This document shows, one piece after another, positions 22,521-34,503 of a stretch of DNA of 64,000 bases. The notes under the pieces were generated by a model. The model had not been told where the DNA came from and searched no databases. It saw only the letters and a program-made list of their open reading frames with translations. Each line of letters opens with the position of its first letter. The stretch's first letter is position 1. This DNA comes from Vibrio aestivus (GTDB lineage: Bacteria > Pseudomonadota > Gammaproteobacteria > Enterobacterales > Vibrionaceae): contig JYJN01000200.1 in NCBI GenBank assembly GCA_003263845.1, forward strand, positions 1 through 64,000, in the 5' to 3' direction. Position numbers and translations under genes: made by a program.

Positions 22521-23857
22521 ATGAGTGGGATGACTCTCAATGCGACCGAACAACCAATCGAAGAGTTGGTAACTTGGGTTAAGCATAATGATTTCTCGCT
22601 AAACTTATCGACTGAACGACTGGCATTCTTAATTTCGATTGCCGTGCTCAGTAGTGAACGTTTTGACGAGGAATTGGGTGAAGGCGAGTTGCACGACGCA
22701 TTCGCTATCGTCACTCGCATGTTCGATGAAACTGGCGATGCGTCAGCATTTAGAGCTAACAACGCCATCAATGAGTTGGTAAAGCAAAGGCTCATCAGCC
22801 GCTTTACCAGTGAAGTGACCGATGGCGCAAGTATTTACAGGTTGTCTCCACTTGCTATTGGAATCACCGATTATTACGTTCGTCATCGTGAGTTCTCGAA
22901 GCTGAAGCTTTCGATTCAGCTCTCTATGGTGGCAAATGAAATGGCAAAAGCCATTGAAGCGGCTCAAAAAGGCGGTACTCCAGAGCACTGGAAGAAAAAC
23001 GTTTATGGTGTTTTAAAATACTCGGTGGGTGAGATTTTCGATCAGATTGATCTTAACCAACGTGTGATGGATGAGCAGCAACAAGCAGTAAAATTGCAGA
23101 TAGCAGAGCTACTGAACAAAGATTGGCGCGAAGCGATCAATAACTGTGAAACACTGCTGTCTGAAACTTCAAACACCTTGAAGGAGCTGCAAGATACCCT
23201 TCAAGCTGCGGGTGATGACCTACAAACACAGATCCTCGATATCCAAGAAATCGTTTACGGTGACGAAGAACTTGAGTTTATCGGTGAGACTCTGTTTGGC
23301 TTGCAGATTAAGCTCGACCGCATCACAAGCTGGGGGCAACAAGCGATCGATTTATGGATAGGCTACGACCGTCACGTTCATAAATTCATCCGTACCGCTA
23401 TCGATATGGATAAAAACCGCGCCTTCAGTCAGCGTTTACGTCAATCAGTGAATGACTACTTCGATCAACCTTGGTTCCTGACATACGCAGACGCTGAGCG
23501 TTTGAGCGATCTTCGCGACGAGGCCTTAGTGCTCCGCGATGAAGAGGTGACCGGACAGGTTCCACTCGAAGTCGAATATGAAGAATTTCAACAGGTCAAT
23601 GATGAGTTGTCCGAAAGGATCGCCGCGATGCTGGTGGTTCACAAGCAACATGGCACGCCAATCGATCTTGGCACCGTGCTTCGTGACTACCTAGCTCAGC
23701 ATCCAACAACACATCATTTTGATTTAGCTCGAATCGTTGTCGATCAAGCGGTTCGCCTTGGTTACTCTGAATCTGATTACCAACGATACAACCGGACTGG
23801 CAAGCAATCAACGATTTTGGCGCAAAGGTACAAGCAAATGTCATCGACAGATACTAA
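22521..23857 (+). CDS. mukF: chromosome partition protein MukF, one frameshift near the end
   Basis: Kleisin subunit of the MukBEF condensin. The ATG at 22521 gives [29 protein letters not shown]. The N-terminal winged-helix domain, a long helical middle and a C-terminal winged helix are recognisable by similarity to E. coli MukF. One base is missing after 23786 (CAACGA-TACAA); restoring it gives [17 protein letters not shown] followed by ANVIDRY and a TAA at 23855-23857, the normal C-terminus, for about 446 residues. Without the correction the frame runs on into mukE and imitates a fusion. The true end overlaps the mukE start by 20 bases. Confidence 0.93.
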
Positions 23858-24566
23858 TGAATACATGCCAGAAAATCTGGTAAAAGCGATCTCCAACCCG
23901 CTATTTCCTGCGTTGGATAGCATGTTGCGTGCAGGCCGTCATATCTCTAGTGAAGATCTTGATAACCATGCACTGCTTTCAGATTTTGAAACCGAGCTTG
24001 CTCTGTTTTATCAACGCTACAATACCGAGCTTGTAAAAGCGCCTGAAGGCTTCTTTTACCTGCGTCCTCGTTCGACCACACTGATTAGTCGCAGTGTTCT
24101 TTCTGAGCTAGATATGTTGGTCGGAAAAGTGTTGTGTTTCCTATACCTAAGCCCTGAACGGCTGGCTCACGAAGGTATTTTTACCAACCAAGAGTTGTAC
24201 GATGAGTTGATGCAACTGGCGGATGAACAAAAGCTGATGAAGCTTGTAACTAACCGCGCGTCAGGCTCAGACTTAGATAAAGAAAAACTGTTCGACAAAG
24301 TGAGAACATCACTTCGTCGCCTTCGCCGACTAGGAATGATTATCCATATTGGTGAAACAGGCAAATTCAGGATCAGTGAAGCGGTGTTCCGCTTTGGTGC
24401 CGATGTACGAGTTGGCGATGACATGCGCGAAGCGCAACTGCGTCTTATCCGTGATGGTGAAGCTGTGGTACACACTCAAGAGCCAAGCCAAGGCAGCTTG
24501 CTTAAAGAAGACGACAATCAAGATAATGCTGAGTCATTAGAAAAAGTACAAGAAGGTGAAGCATGA
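23838..24566 (+). CDS. mukE: chromosome partition protein MukE
   Basis: Accessory subunit of MukBEF that binds MukF. The ATG at 23838 gives [20 protein letters not shown], then [57 protein letters not shown] and [16 protein letters not shown], all typical. It is 242 residues with an acidic tail ([19 protein letters not shown]) as in the family. It overlaps mukF at its start and mukB by four bases at its end. Confidence 0.95.
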   Translation: MSSTDTNEYMPENLVKAISNPLFPALDSMLRAGRHISSEDLDNHALLSDFETELALFYQRYNTELVKAPEGFFYLRPRSTTLISRSVLSELDMLVGKVLCFLYLSPERLAHEGIFTNQELYDELMQLADEQKLMKLVTNRASGSDLDKEKLFDKVRTSLRRLRRLGMIIHIGETGKFRISEAVFRFGADVRVGDDMREAQLRLIRDGEAVVHTQEPSQGSLLKEDDNQDNAESLEKVQEGEA

Positions 24567-27500
24567 TTGAACGCGGTAAATATCAATCACTGACCATGGT
24601 TAACTGGAACGGCTTTTTTGCCCGTACCTTTGATATCGATGGTCTTGTAACCACACTTTCTGGTGGTAACGGCGCGGGTAAATCAACAACGATGGCAGCG
24701 TTTATCACCGCGCTTATCCCAGATCAGAGCTTACTTCACTTTAGAAATACCACTGAAGCAGGTAGCTCGCAGGCATCACGTGATAAAGGCTTGTACGGTA
24801 AGCTTCAGCCAGGTGCGTGTTATGCAGCATTGGATGTGGTGAACTCACGAAACCAGCGTTTACTATTTGCAGTTAAACTCCAACAAGTGGCGGGTCGAGA
24901 CAAAAAGGTAGATATCAAACCTTTTGTCATTCAAGGTTTGCCAAGTGACGTAAAGCAACAGACATTCTTATTGAAGCGGTGTCGGGCAATCACGCTCGCG
25001 TGCGCCAAATTGCGGAAGTAAAAGAGTCAATAGCTCAATACGAAACGGCGCATTTTAAAGCATTTAATTCGATCGTGGACTACCATGCGCAGATGTTTGA
25101 GTTTGGCGTAGTGCCTAAGAAACTACGTAATTCAAGCGACCGCTCTAAGTTCTATCGCCTCATTGAAGCCTCGCTATACGGTGGTATCTCAAGTGCGATT
25201 ACCCGATCTTTACGTGACTACCTTCTGCCGCAAAATGGTGGAGTAAAGAAGGCGTTCCAAGATATGGAGTCCGCGCTGCGTGAAAACCGCATGACGTTGG
25301 AAGCGATCAAAACAACGCAAGCAGACCGCGACCTCTTCAAGCATCTCATCACTGAATCGACTAACTATGTGGCAGCCGACTACATGCGTCATGCCAATGA
25401 TCGTCGTAACAAGCTTGAACAGACGATGTCTCTGCGCTCTGAGTTGTTTGGGTCTCGCGAAACCTTGGTTGAGCAAAACAATCTGCTTAACCGGGTACAA
25501 GAAGAATTGGAACTGCTAGTTGAATCTGAGTCTGCGCTTGAGCAAGACTACCAAGCAGCATCTGATCACCTACAGCTAGTTCAGAATGCGCTTCGTCAAC
25601 AAGAGAAAATTGAACGCTATCAAGAAGATCTCGAGGAGCTTAGTGAGCGCCTTGAAGAGCAGATGATGGTAGTTGAAGAAGCCCAAGAGCGTGTGCTGAT
25701 GGTTGAAGAGCACGCGACGGTTTCTGAAGAGGAAGTGGACAGCCTGAAGACTCAGCTTGCGGATTACCAGCAGGCTCTTGATGTTCAACAAACGCGTGCG
25801 CTCCAATACCAGCAAGCGGTACAAGCTCTGGAAAAAGCCAAGCAGCTATTAGGTGAAGATGGCCTAACGGCTGAATCGGCACAATCATTGGTTGCTGACC
25901 TTAAGAGTAAAGAGTCGCAAAGTACCAATGAGCTACTTTCAGTTAAGCATCGCCTGGATATGTCATCTGCGGCGGCAGAGCAATTTGAAACCGCGCTAAA
26001 GCTTGTTCAGAGCATTGTTGGTCAAATTGAACGTAAAGATGCATCTGAACACGCTAAGAAAGCGATTGTGAAAGCGCGTGAGTCTCAGCAAGTTGCTCAA
26101 AATGAGCAGCAGTGGCGAGCGCAGCATCGTGATTTAGAACGTAACCTGAATCAGCAGCATCAAGTTCGTGAATCTGTCAATGAATACCAGAAACAGTTCC
26201 ACGTTGAGCTTGTTGATGAAATGGCTTTTGAACAAGAGCGTGAACGTCATGCAATGCAAATTGAATCCCTTGAGATTGCTCAAGAGGAACTGCGTGAACA
26301 GCGTAGTGATCAGCGCCGTTCTGAGCAAGATGCAAGCGCTGAAATTACCAAACTTGAAGCTATTGCGCCAACTTGGATTGCAGCGAATGACGCGCTAGAA
26401 AAACTGCGCGAACAAAGTGGCGTAGAGCTAGCAGATAGCCAAGCAGTCATGAGCCAGATGCAAGTCGTACTTGAGCAAGAGAAAGAGCTTTCTTTGGTTA
26501 AAGATAAGCTTGCTCAACGTCGTTCGGAGCTTGACGGTGAAATTGAACGCCTAGCTTCGCCAGGTGGTTCAAATGATCCTCGCTTGAAAGGACTCGCAGA
26601 CACGCTTGGTGGCGTATTACTGTCGGAGATCTACGACGACATCACCATTGATGACGCGCCTTACTTTAGCGCGATGTATGGCCCAGCGCGCCATGCTATT
26701 GTCGTTTCTGACTTGTCACGTATTGAAGAAAAACTCGTTGAGCTAGATGACTGCCCTGAAGATTTGTACATCATTGAAGGCGATATTGATGCCTTCGACG
26801 ACAGTTCATTTGACGCAGAAGAGCTAGAAGGCGCGGTTTGTGTTCGTATGAACGAGCGCCAAATGCGTTACTCACGTTTCCCTGAAATTCCACTGTTTGG
26901 CCGTGCAGCGCGCGAACAGCGCTTGGAACTGCTTCGCAATGAGCGCGAAGAAGTGGTCGAGAAACACGCTAAGGCGGCATTTGACTCTCAGAAAATGCAG
27001 CGTTTGTTCCAATCGTTCAACCAGTTTGTAGCAAACCACATTCAAGTAGCCTTCGAATCAGACCCAGAGCAAGCTCTGAGTGTTGTTCGAGAGAAGCGCA
27101 ATCAGGTTTCTCGTGTCCTGAGTGACCTAGAGTCGAAAGAGCAGCAGCAACGCTCACAGCTTCAAACCAGCAAGCAAGCCCTTGTGTCGTTGGATAAGCT
27201 TGCGCCGAACATGATGCTGATTGAAGACAATACGCTTCAAGCTCGCTTTGACGAACTTGAAGATAAGATCGCTCAGTTATCGGAAGCGAAGGCGTTTTTA
27301 AATAACCACGGCAAAGCGGCAACGGAACTTGAAAAAGTGGCTTCTGCGTTGGATGCCGATCCAGAGCAGTTTGATGCTTTAGAAGCTCAATACAAAGCGG
27401 CGGACGAACAGCTTCAAAATCTAAAGAAACAGATCTTTGCATTGTCTGATTTAGTGGAACGCCGCCATTACTTTGCATACTCAGACTCGGTTGAATTGCT

Positions 27501-29022
27501 TAATAAGAGCAGTGAATTGAGTGAGCAGCTCAAAGTCAAACTTAGTCAAGCTGAGCAGGCTCGAAGCCGTTCTCGCGAGGAGTTGAAGCAAGCACAAGGC
27601 CAGATGAACCAATACAACCAAGTATTGGCGTCGTTGAAGAGTTCGCATCAGGCGAAACTTGAAACGGTGCAAGAGTTCAAGCAAGAGCTACATGAATTTG
27701 GTGTAACCGCAGATGAAGGTGCGCAAGAGCGCGCTGTACGTCGCCGTGATGAGCTGCAAGAGCGTTTGCATACCTCACGTAACCGTAAGAGCGAATACGA
27801 GCGTACGCTGACATCGACTGAACTTGAAATGAAGGGCTTGGCCAAACGTCTCAAGAAGGTCCAGAAAGAGTATGTAGAGCTGCGCACCTTCGTGGTGGCG
27901 GCGAAAGCGGGTTGGTGTTCGGTTCTTCGCTTGGCACGTGAAAATGATGTTGAACGTCGCCTGCACAAACGCGAACTGGCTTACCTATCGGCAGGCGAGC
28001 TTCGTTCGATGTCGGATAAGTCTCTAGGTGCACTGCGTCTGGCAGTTGCGGATAATGATGATCTGCGTGATGCACTGCGTTTGTCGGAAGACACTGCGCA
28101 TCCAGAGCGTAAGGTTCTGTTCTACATCGCAGTTTACCAACATCTGCGGGAGCGTATTCGTCAGGATATCATCCACACTGACGATCCGGTGGAAGCGATT
28201 GAAGAGATGGAAGTTGAGTTGGCTCGCCTAACGGAAGAACTGACTCAGCGTGAAAATCGACTGGCGATCAGTTCTGATTCAGTCGCGAGCATCATCAAGA
28301 AGACCATTCAGCGTGAGCAAAACCGTATTCGCATGCTCAACCAAGGCTTGTCGAACATCGGCTTTGGTCAGGTGAAAGGTGTACGTCTGAACGTGAAAGT
28401 GCGAGAAAGCCATGAGATTCTATTAAACGGTCTTGCAGAACAGCAAGCACAGCATAAAGACCTGTTTGAAAGTAACCGTTTCACCTTCTCTGAAGCCATT
28501 GCTAAGCTGTTCCAGCGTGTGAATCCTCATATCGATATGGGTCAACGCTCACCGCAAGTTTTAGGCGAAGAGTTGTTAGATTACCGTAACTACCTAGAGT
28601 TAAGTGTTGAGGTTAACCGTGGCTCGGATGGTTGGTTACAAGCTGAATCGGGCGCGTTATCGACGGGTGAAGCTATCGGTACCGGTCAGTCGATTCTGTT
28701 GATGGTAGTACAAAGCTGGGAAGAAGAGTCACGCCGCCTGCGCAGTAAAGACATCGTACCTTGTCGCTTACTGTTCCTTGATGAGGCAGCGCGTTTGGAT
28801 ACCAAGTCGATCAACACCTTGTTCGAGCTTTGTGACCGTCTTGATATGCAGCTTCTTATCGCAGCACCTGAGAACATTAGCCCTGAGAAAGGCACGACCT
28901 ACAAGTTGGTTCGTAAAGTGTTTAAAGACCACGAACATGTACACGTAGTGGGCTTACGAGGTTTTGGCAGTGAGTCGAAACCGCAAAGTCAAACAGAGCA
29001 GCTCATAGAAGAAGTGTTGTAG
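24563..29022 (+). CDS. mukB: chromosome partition protein MukB, one frameshift
   Basis: SMC-like ATPase of the MukBEF condensin. The start overlaps mukE as ATGA. The N-terminal head has [14 protein letters not shown] and Walker [10 protein letters not shown] at about residues 34-42. One base, probably C, is missing near 24956, where the family reads VKPTDILIEA; the downstream frame then continues with the head end, long coiled coils, the hinge ([20 protein letters not shown]), the second coiled coil, and the C-terminal head with signature [10 protein letters not shown] and Walker [12 protein letters not shown]. Rejoined length is 1486 residues, equal to E. coli. A terminator follows at 29043. 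Confidence 0.96.
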
Positions 29023-29042
29023 CGTAATATGCGCTGTAATAA

Positions 29043-29071
29043 AAAGGCTAGGGCAAACCCTAGCCTTTTTT
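29043..29071 (+). terminator. mukFEB terminator
   Basis: AAAGGCTAGGG (29043-29053) pairs perfectly with CCCTAGCCTTT (29058-29068) and ends in a T tract, 20 bases after mukB. Confidence 0.92.
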
Positions 29072-29130
29072 AATGCTTATTGGATGAGCAAATACTACCT
29101 AGTACTTGTTCGCCAATTAGGTGTAGATAA

Positions 29131-29158
29131 ACAAAAAAGCCCGCATCTGCGGGCTTTT
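29131..29158 (-). terminator. terminator of the ATP-grasp operon
   Basis: GCCCGC (29139-29144) and GCGGGC (29149-29154) form a stem with flanking AAAA/TTTT; on the minus strand a T tract follows. It lies 22 bases past the ligase stop. Confidence 0.88.
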
Positions 29159-29180
29159 CTAATATGAGTGAAGCAAGTAG

Positions 29181-30169
29181 CTACTTGCTAATCTCTTTGG
29201 CAAACACACCGAACTGTTTCGCTGCGTAAGCAACACGCTCTGCAGGCTTCGGATACTCGGCAGGTGTACCCATGTTTTCGATATGCTGCAGGCGAGGCAG
29301 TAAACCTGCTCCATTAGCGATTTGGATAGCAAGGCCTGGGCGAGCATTGAGCTCTAAAACCATTGGACCTTCTTCTTTATCCAATACCATATCGGTACCC
29401 ATATAGCCGAGTCCAGCCATCTCCCAAGCACTCGCAGCTAGGGTGAGTAGCCTCTCCCAGTGGGGAACTTGAAGTTGGCTTAGGTCTTGGCCTGTGTCAG
29501 GGTGATGCGTGACAGGTTGGTCAAACTGAACGGCGCGAACGGCGCGACCAGTGGCGATATCAATACCGATACCGACAGCACCTTGGTGCAAGTTCGCTTT
29601 ACCATCCGATGCGGTTGTAGAACAACGCATCATTGCCATCACAGGGTAACCTTTGAAAACGATGATTCGAACATCTGGCACACCCTCAACACTGTAACCA
29701 TCGAAGCAGTTATCAAACTTAATCAAGTTTTCAACGACCGCAACATCGTTTTTACCACCGAGTGAGAATAAACCAGCAAGGGCGTTACTAATGTGTCGTT
29801 CTACATCTTCTTCGTTAATCGTTGCGCCAGACGGTTTGGTGTAAACGCCGTCTTTATGCGAGATAACAACGAGGATGCCTTTACCACCACTTCCTTGAGC
29901 AGGTTTGATTACGAATCCTGCCAGTCTTTGACCATTTTATGGATGCGCTTAACTTCCGCTTGGTTACTAATTACACCAATGAGCTTTGGCACGGTACAAC
30001 CCGCTTGCTCTGCGATGATTTTAGTTTTTAGCTTGTCATCCACTAATGGGTATTTTGAACGGTCGTTGTAACGACCAATAAAGCTGTGATTACGCTGGTT
30101 CATCCCCATGATGCCCTTGTGACGGAGCTTTCCTGGGGAAGTAAATTGCGAAGTAAAACGTGAAAACAT
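29181..30169 (-). CDS. RimK-like alpha-L-glutamate ligase homologue (ATP-grasp), one frameshift
   Basis: A cytoplasmic ATP-grasp enzyme predicted to join an amino acid to a carboxyl group. The N-terminal part has NQRNHSFIGRYNDRSKYPLVDDKLKTK. After a break near 29920, where one base (probably C) is missing from the codons for DWPGFVIKPAQGSGGKGI, come the ATP-binding loop (FVIKPAQGSGGKGILVV), PDVRIIVFKG and the metal-binding ELNARPGLAIQ. Rejoined length is about 329 residues, matching the RimK-related family always found beside the next two genes. The substrate is not known. It starts three bases after the transglutaminase-like gene. The gene name rimK would be misleading, as this is a distinct branch. 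Confidence 0.87.
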
Positions 30170-30172
30170 CGT

Positions 30173-31678
30173 TTAGTCCTCCGCTAGTGGCTTGAATCGA
30201 CGTAACTCTGTTAAACGGTAACCAGTGTAAGTACCTAGTAGTAGAATACCTGCCAATACGATTAGCTGAAGACCTATGAAGTTGAAGGTCAGGTGCTGGA
30301 TGTACGGGTTGGTCATAGCCAGATAAACAAGTACTGCGGTCAATAGTGAACCACCACCTTGCAGAGCGACCTCTTTCGCGCCTTCCTCTTCCCAAAGAAT
30401 CGACATACGTTCGATTGTCCAAGAAAGGATAATCATTGGGAAGAATGTGATGGATAGACCTTCGGTTAGACCAATCTTAAACGCTACTACAGTAAATACT
30501 GAGATGATCATGATTACGGTAATGATGACCGCGGATATCCGTGCAACTAACAGCAGATTAAGTTTGGATAGGTAGCTGCGGATAACAAGACCAGTACCTA
30601 CGATGAGTAGGAAACCCACGATACCTGTGACTAGTTGGGTTTGCACGAATGCAACCGCAATCAGAACTGGCATGAATGTACCTGATGTCTTAAGACCTAC
30701 AATCACGCGCAGGAACACTACAATCAGTGCTCCAATTGGAATAAGCATGATGGTCTTAAACATCGACTGTTCTTCCAACGGGAGACTGTGGATGGATAGA
30801 TTCAGGAGGTTATCGGCTTCAACCTTCTCCATTGTCGCCTGCTTAGGCGAGACTTCTTGAGCAATCATTGAGAAATGAACTTGGCTGTTCTGACCACCAA
30901 CTAGATCAAGTAGAGAAACGTTGGATTCGTCCCAAACTAATAGGTTGGCTTGAACCTCCGGTGAAGCTGACTCTGGATTGTAGAGAACCCAATCCGTGCC
31001 ACTCCATACTTGGTTCATATGTTGAATACTTTGACGGCGTCGACCATCTTCTAGCTCAATGACACCCACCACTTTGTTGTGGATTTGAGCGTAAGAGAGA
31101 AGTTTGTTGATTGCCTCAACTTTGTTCATCTTACTCAGAAGTAGTGCCGCGTTTTGGCTATCGCCATCATTAAGCGTTTTGATTAACTCACGAGTAAAAG
31201 TTACGTCGTCTGCAGAACGTTGATTAGCGCGTTCAATCAGTGCTTTTGCTGCCGCCTCACTCGGGCCATCAAAGGTCGGTGGTATGATGCCGCCTGTAGG
31301 CGCTGCATAGTGAACTTTAGCTTGAGGGTCGACAAGAAACTGGGTGCGATAATAAATGATTTGTGCACCGGAGGCTTCGCGAATAGACCACTCTGCGCGA
31401 GAGCCAGCTTCAGTTTGCGTGTAAGAGATACCGTAGCCTGGTGAAGAAGCTGAACGGTTAATGCGTGTATAACCAGTTTGAGTTTCTGGTATCGCCAATG
31501 AGGCTTTAACGGGTTGTTGCTGGGCGTTAAATTCTACGCGAGCTTCAATATCCCAAACTTGACGTGTTTCACCCGGTGTCCAAGGCACACCATAGGATTG
31601 ATGTCGTAAGACACTCAATGTTATCCCTGCTACGACCAAAAGGAGAATAGACAGGTAAAAAGGAACTCTTGACGTCAT
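30173..31678 (-). CDS. inactive transglutaminase-like / seven-transmembrane protein
   Basis: A 501-residue membrane protein. Residues about 5-23 (FYLSILLLVVAGITLSVL) are a membrane anchor, about 25-300 a periplasmic region with a transglutaminase-like core that in this family lacks the catalytic triad, and about 308-490 seven membrane helices with the recognisable SGTFMPVLIAVAF motif. The short basic tail (RLTELRRFKPLAED) should face the cytoplasm, where the ATP-grasp partner acts. It lies 17 bases after the lipoprotein gene and three before the ligase gene, so the three are one operon. Established knowledge only predicts a link to peptide or envelope modification. Confidence 0.85.
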   Translation of the reverse strand: MTSRVPFYLSILLLVVAGITLSVLRHQSYGVPWTPGETRQVWDIEARVEFNAQQQPVKASLAIPETQTGYTRINRSASSPGYGISYTQTEAGSRAEWSIREASGAQIIYYRTQFLVDPQAKVHYAAPTGGIIPPTFDGPSEAAAKALIERANQRSADDVTFTRELIKTLNDGDSQNAALLLSKMNKVEAINKLLSYAQIHNKVVGVIELEDGRRRQSIQHMNQVWSGTDWVLYNPESASPEVQANLLVWDESNVSLLDLVGGQNSQVHFSMIAQEVSPKQATMEKVEADNLLNLSIHSLPLEEQSMFKTIMLIPIGALIVVFLRVIVGLKTSGTFMPVLIAVAFVQTQLVTGIVGFLLIVGTGLVIRSYLSKLNLLLVARISAVIITVIMIISVFTVVAFKIGLTEGLSITFFPMIILSWTIERMSILWEEEGAKEVALQGGGSLLTAVLVYLAMTNPYIQHLTFNFIGLQLIVLAGILLLGTYTGYRLTELRRFKPLAED

Positions 31679-31695
31679 AACTTACCTTATTGTTT

Positions 31696-32439
31696 TTACT
31701 TAATTTCCGTATGTAGATATTTGCGACTGATATCGACAACTGCAATGTCGCGAATAAACTCTCGTCCTAAGAGGACAGGATGACTCATTTGAGAGCGGTC
31801 TGCCAAGGTAAACTGTGCTTTTTCGTGAATTTCCCCAAGTTTAATCCAAAGTTCCACAACCTTACGGCGTTCAACCTCTTCACTGGTAGACTGTCGAATC
31901 TTAACGGAACGAACCACAGGCGCTTCAATCCAGTTACTCTCATCGAGTGTGGTTTCACCATCAGTCAGGTGAAAGCGTACCCATGTTTGACCATTTCGTT
32001 CGAACTCTTTGACGTCGACAGCATTGATGGAAGAGGTTGCGGCACCTGTATCGACACGAGCATCAAACTGAGTTGGAACTGAACCTATGCTAACTTTTTC
32101 TATCTCGCCTAGCACATAAGTGGCAGTTGGAGAGTATGAGGAGCTTTGTTGGACGATTGGCTCTTCTTCCTCTTCTTCAACTTTTGATTCTGGCGGTAGT
32201 GAGAAAAGGGCAGTCACTTTAGAAAGGTGTACCGTCATTTCTTCAATTTCCGTTTCTAAGCTTTCGATGTAATCGGTTTGATTGCTCAGTTGAAGCTGAA
32301 GATTGTTAATTTGATTATTGAGGTTGGCTTCAGATTGTTCAATCGCCTCAAGTGTCGCTAGATGATAACTTTCGCGATCTGATGAGGCGCAGCCTGCGAG
32401 CAGGCCAAGGGCAAGAATAGGGACCAATCTTGGTAACAT
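31696..32439 (-). CDS. retropepsin-like putative protease, lipoprotein (RimB/DUF Zn_protease-type)
   Basis: First gene of the three-gene operon. The ATG at 32439 gives MLPRLVPILALGLLAGC, a lipoprotein signal with lipobox LLAGC; an open frame extends 39 codons upstream without sense. After the Cys comes a short coiled coil (about residues 25-70, LNNQINNLQLQLSNQTDYIESLETEIEE) and a Glu-rich linker, then the domain long annotated as ATP-dependent zinc protease but with retropepsin features: VDTGAATSSINA (catalytic Asp in DTGA) and HPVLLGREFIRDIAVVD. Length is 247 residues. It is probably anchored in the outer or inner membrane facing the periplasm. Substrate unknown. Confidence 0.83.
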   Translation of the reverse strand: MLPRLVPILALGLLAGCASSDRESYHLATLEAIEQSEANLNNQINNLQLQLSNQTDYIESLETEIEEMTVHLSKVTALFSLPPESKVEEEEEEPIVQQSSSYSPTATYVLGEIEKVSIGSVPTQFDARVDTGAATSSINAVDVKEFERNGQTWVRFHLTDGETTLDESNWIEAPVVRSVKIRQSTSEEVERRKVVELWIKLGEIHEKAQFTLADRSQMSHPVLLGREFIRDIAVVDISRKYLHTEIK

Positions 32440-32572
32440 GGTAAACCTTGAGATGTTATTAGTTATTTGTAAATCAGTAGCGTAGTTGAACCTTCTGGTA
32501 AGCGGCATGCTTACCAGAAAATTTTGCAGAGAGTACAGTGACATTTCTGGCGACAAGTTAGAACTGTGTCAA

Positions 32573-33543
32573 TTATGGCTTATTTGCTATGAGTATCGCA
32601 CGACGTGGGGCTGGGTGGCCCTCCACTGTCTTACTTGGGTCGTTTGGATCTAGGTAATCAGGTAGCGAGTTGTGCGTCATCCACTCGGTCGTTCTTTGCT
32701 CGCCAACCGTCGTTGTGTTCTCATCGACAATACGCACATTTTCAAAACCAACTTGCTCTAGCCAAACTTTCAATGCCAACGCTGACGGGAAGAAATAGAC
32801 ATTACGCATCTGAGCATAGCGATCGACAGGCACTAATACCGCCTTCTCATCACCTTCAATAACGAGTGTTTCCAAGATCAGCTCGCCCCCTGAAACTAAC
32901 TGGTCTTTGAGCTGGATAAGGTGATCGAGTGGTGAGCGACGATGGTACAGCACACCCATACTAAAGACGGTGTCGAAAGCTTCAAGCTTTGGCAACTGCT
33001 CAATGCCTAAAGGTAAAAGGTGAGCACGTTGGTCATCACCCATTAACTTACGAATAGCTTCAAATTGGATTAAAAACAGGTGCGAAGGGTCAATGCCAAC
33101 ACACAGACGTGCGCCTTCACCGAGCATGCGCCACATGTGATAACCATTACCACAGCCGACATCCAGAACGGAGCGATTCTTGAGTGGGGAAATATGAGGT
33201 AGCACTCGATCCCATTTCCAGTCACTGCGCCATTCGGTGTCGATATGAATGCCATGAGCCGTGTATGGCCCTTTGCGCCACGGGTGGAATGTACGCAGCA
33301 AGTTCTCAAGCTTTTTAAGTTCACCTTGATGAAAAGGGATGTCATTCGCTATCGTAACCGAGTTTTTCAAATCGATTTGGTCTGGTGCGCCTCTGGAATT
33401 TTATTCAGCGCTTTTAGCCAGCGACCAAAATCACCATGCTCAGCATTTTGCCAATCGGTAAGTTGCTGAGGAAGTACATTTAGCCAAGGTTGAAGGCGAG
33501 TGTCTTGGGCGATCAACTGGTAGAAATTAGCAAAGTCAAACAT
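32573..33543 (-). CDS. cmoB: tRNA U34 carboxymethyltransferase, one frameshift
   Basis: Transfers the carboxymethyl group of carboxy-SAM to 5-hydroxyuridine 34. The ATG at 33543 gives [21 protein letters not shown], like E. coli CmoB. The frame breaks near 33391, where one G is missing (PEAHQ instead of PEGAPDQ). The larger part has [30 protein letters not shown] loop [14 protein letters not shown] and [17 protein letters not shown]. Rejoined length is 323 residues, the E. coli length. It is followed upstream in the genome by cmoA, as usual. Confidence 0.94.
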
Positions 33544-33643
33544 TGTGTTTTGGTCTTATTGTCGGTGTAACTGAAAAACTGAAATTTTAGTTTCGCAATG
33601 CTGCTTTAGGGGCTAACAGCATTACATTAATTGGATATTAAAC

Positions 33644-34390
<747 letters not shown>

Positions 34391-34503
34391 TCATATAGCC
34401 TTGTCAGAGACAAGCAAGCATTAAAAAGGCGCGTATTTTATGGCAATTTTAGTTGCTTGTCATCTTACTGAGCAAGAGAATCAAAGGATTATTATTGAAG
34501 AGT

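Noticed and set aside
22446-24566. An apparent MukF-MukE fusion in one open frame
   Set aside because: One missing base near 23787 runs mukF out of frame into mukE. Restoring it gives the normal MukF C-terminus, a TAA at 23855-23857 and a separate MukE start at 23838.
30173-31678. A working transglutaminase
   Set aside because: I cannot see a convincing catalytic Cys-His-Asp triad, and the family is known as inactive.
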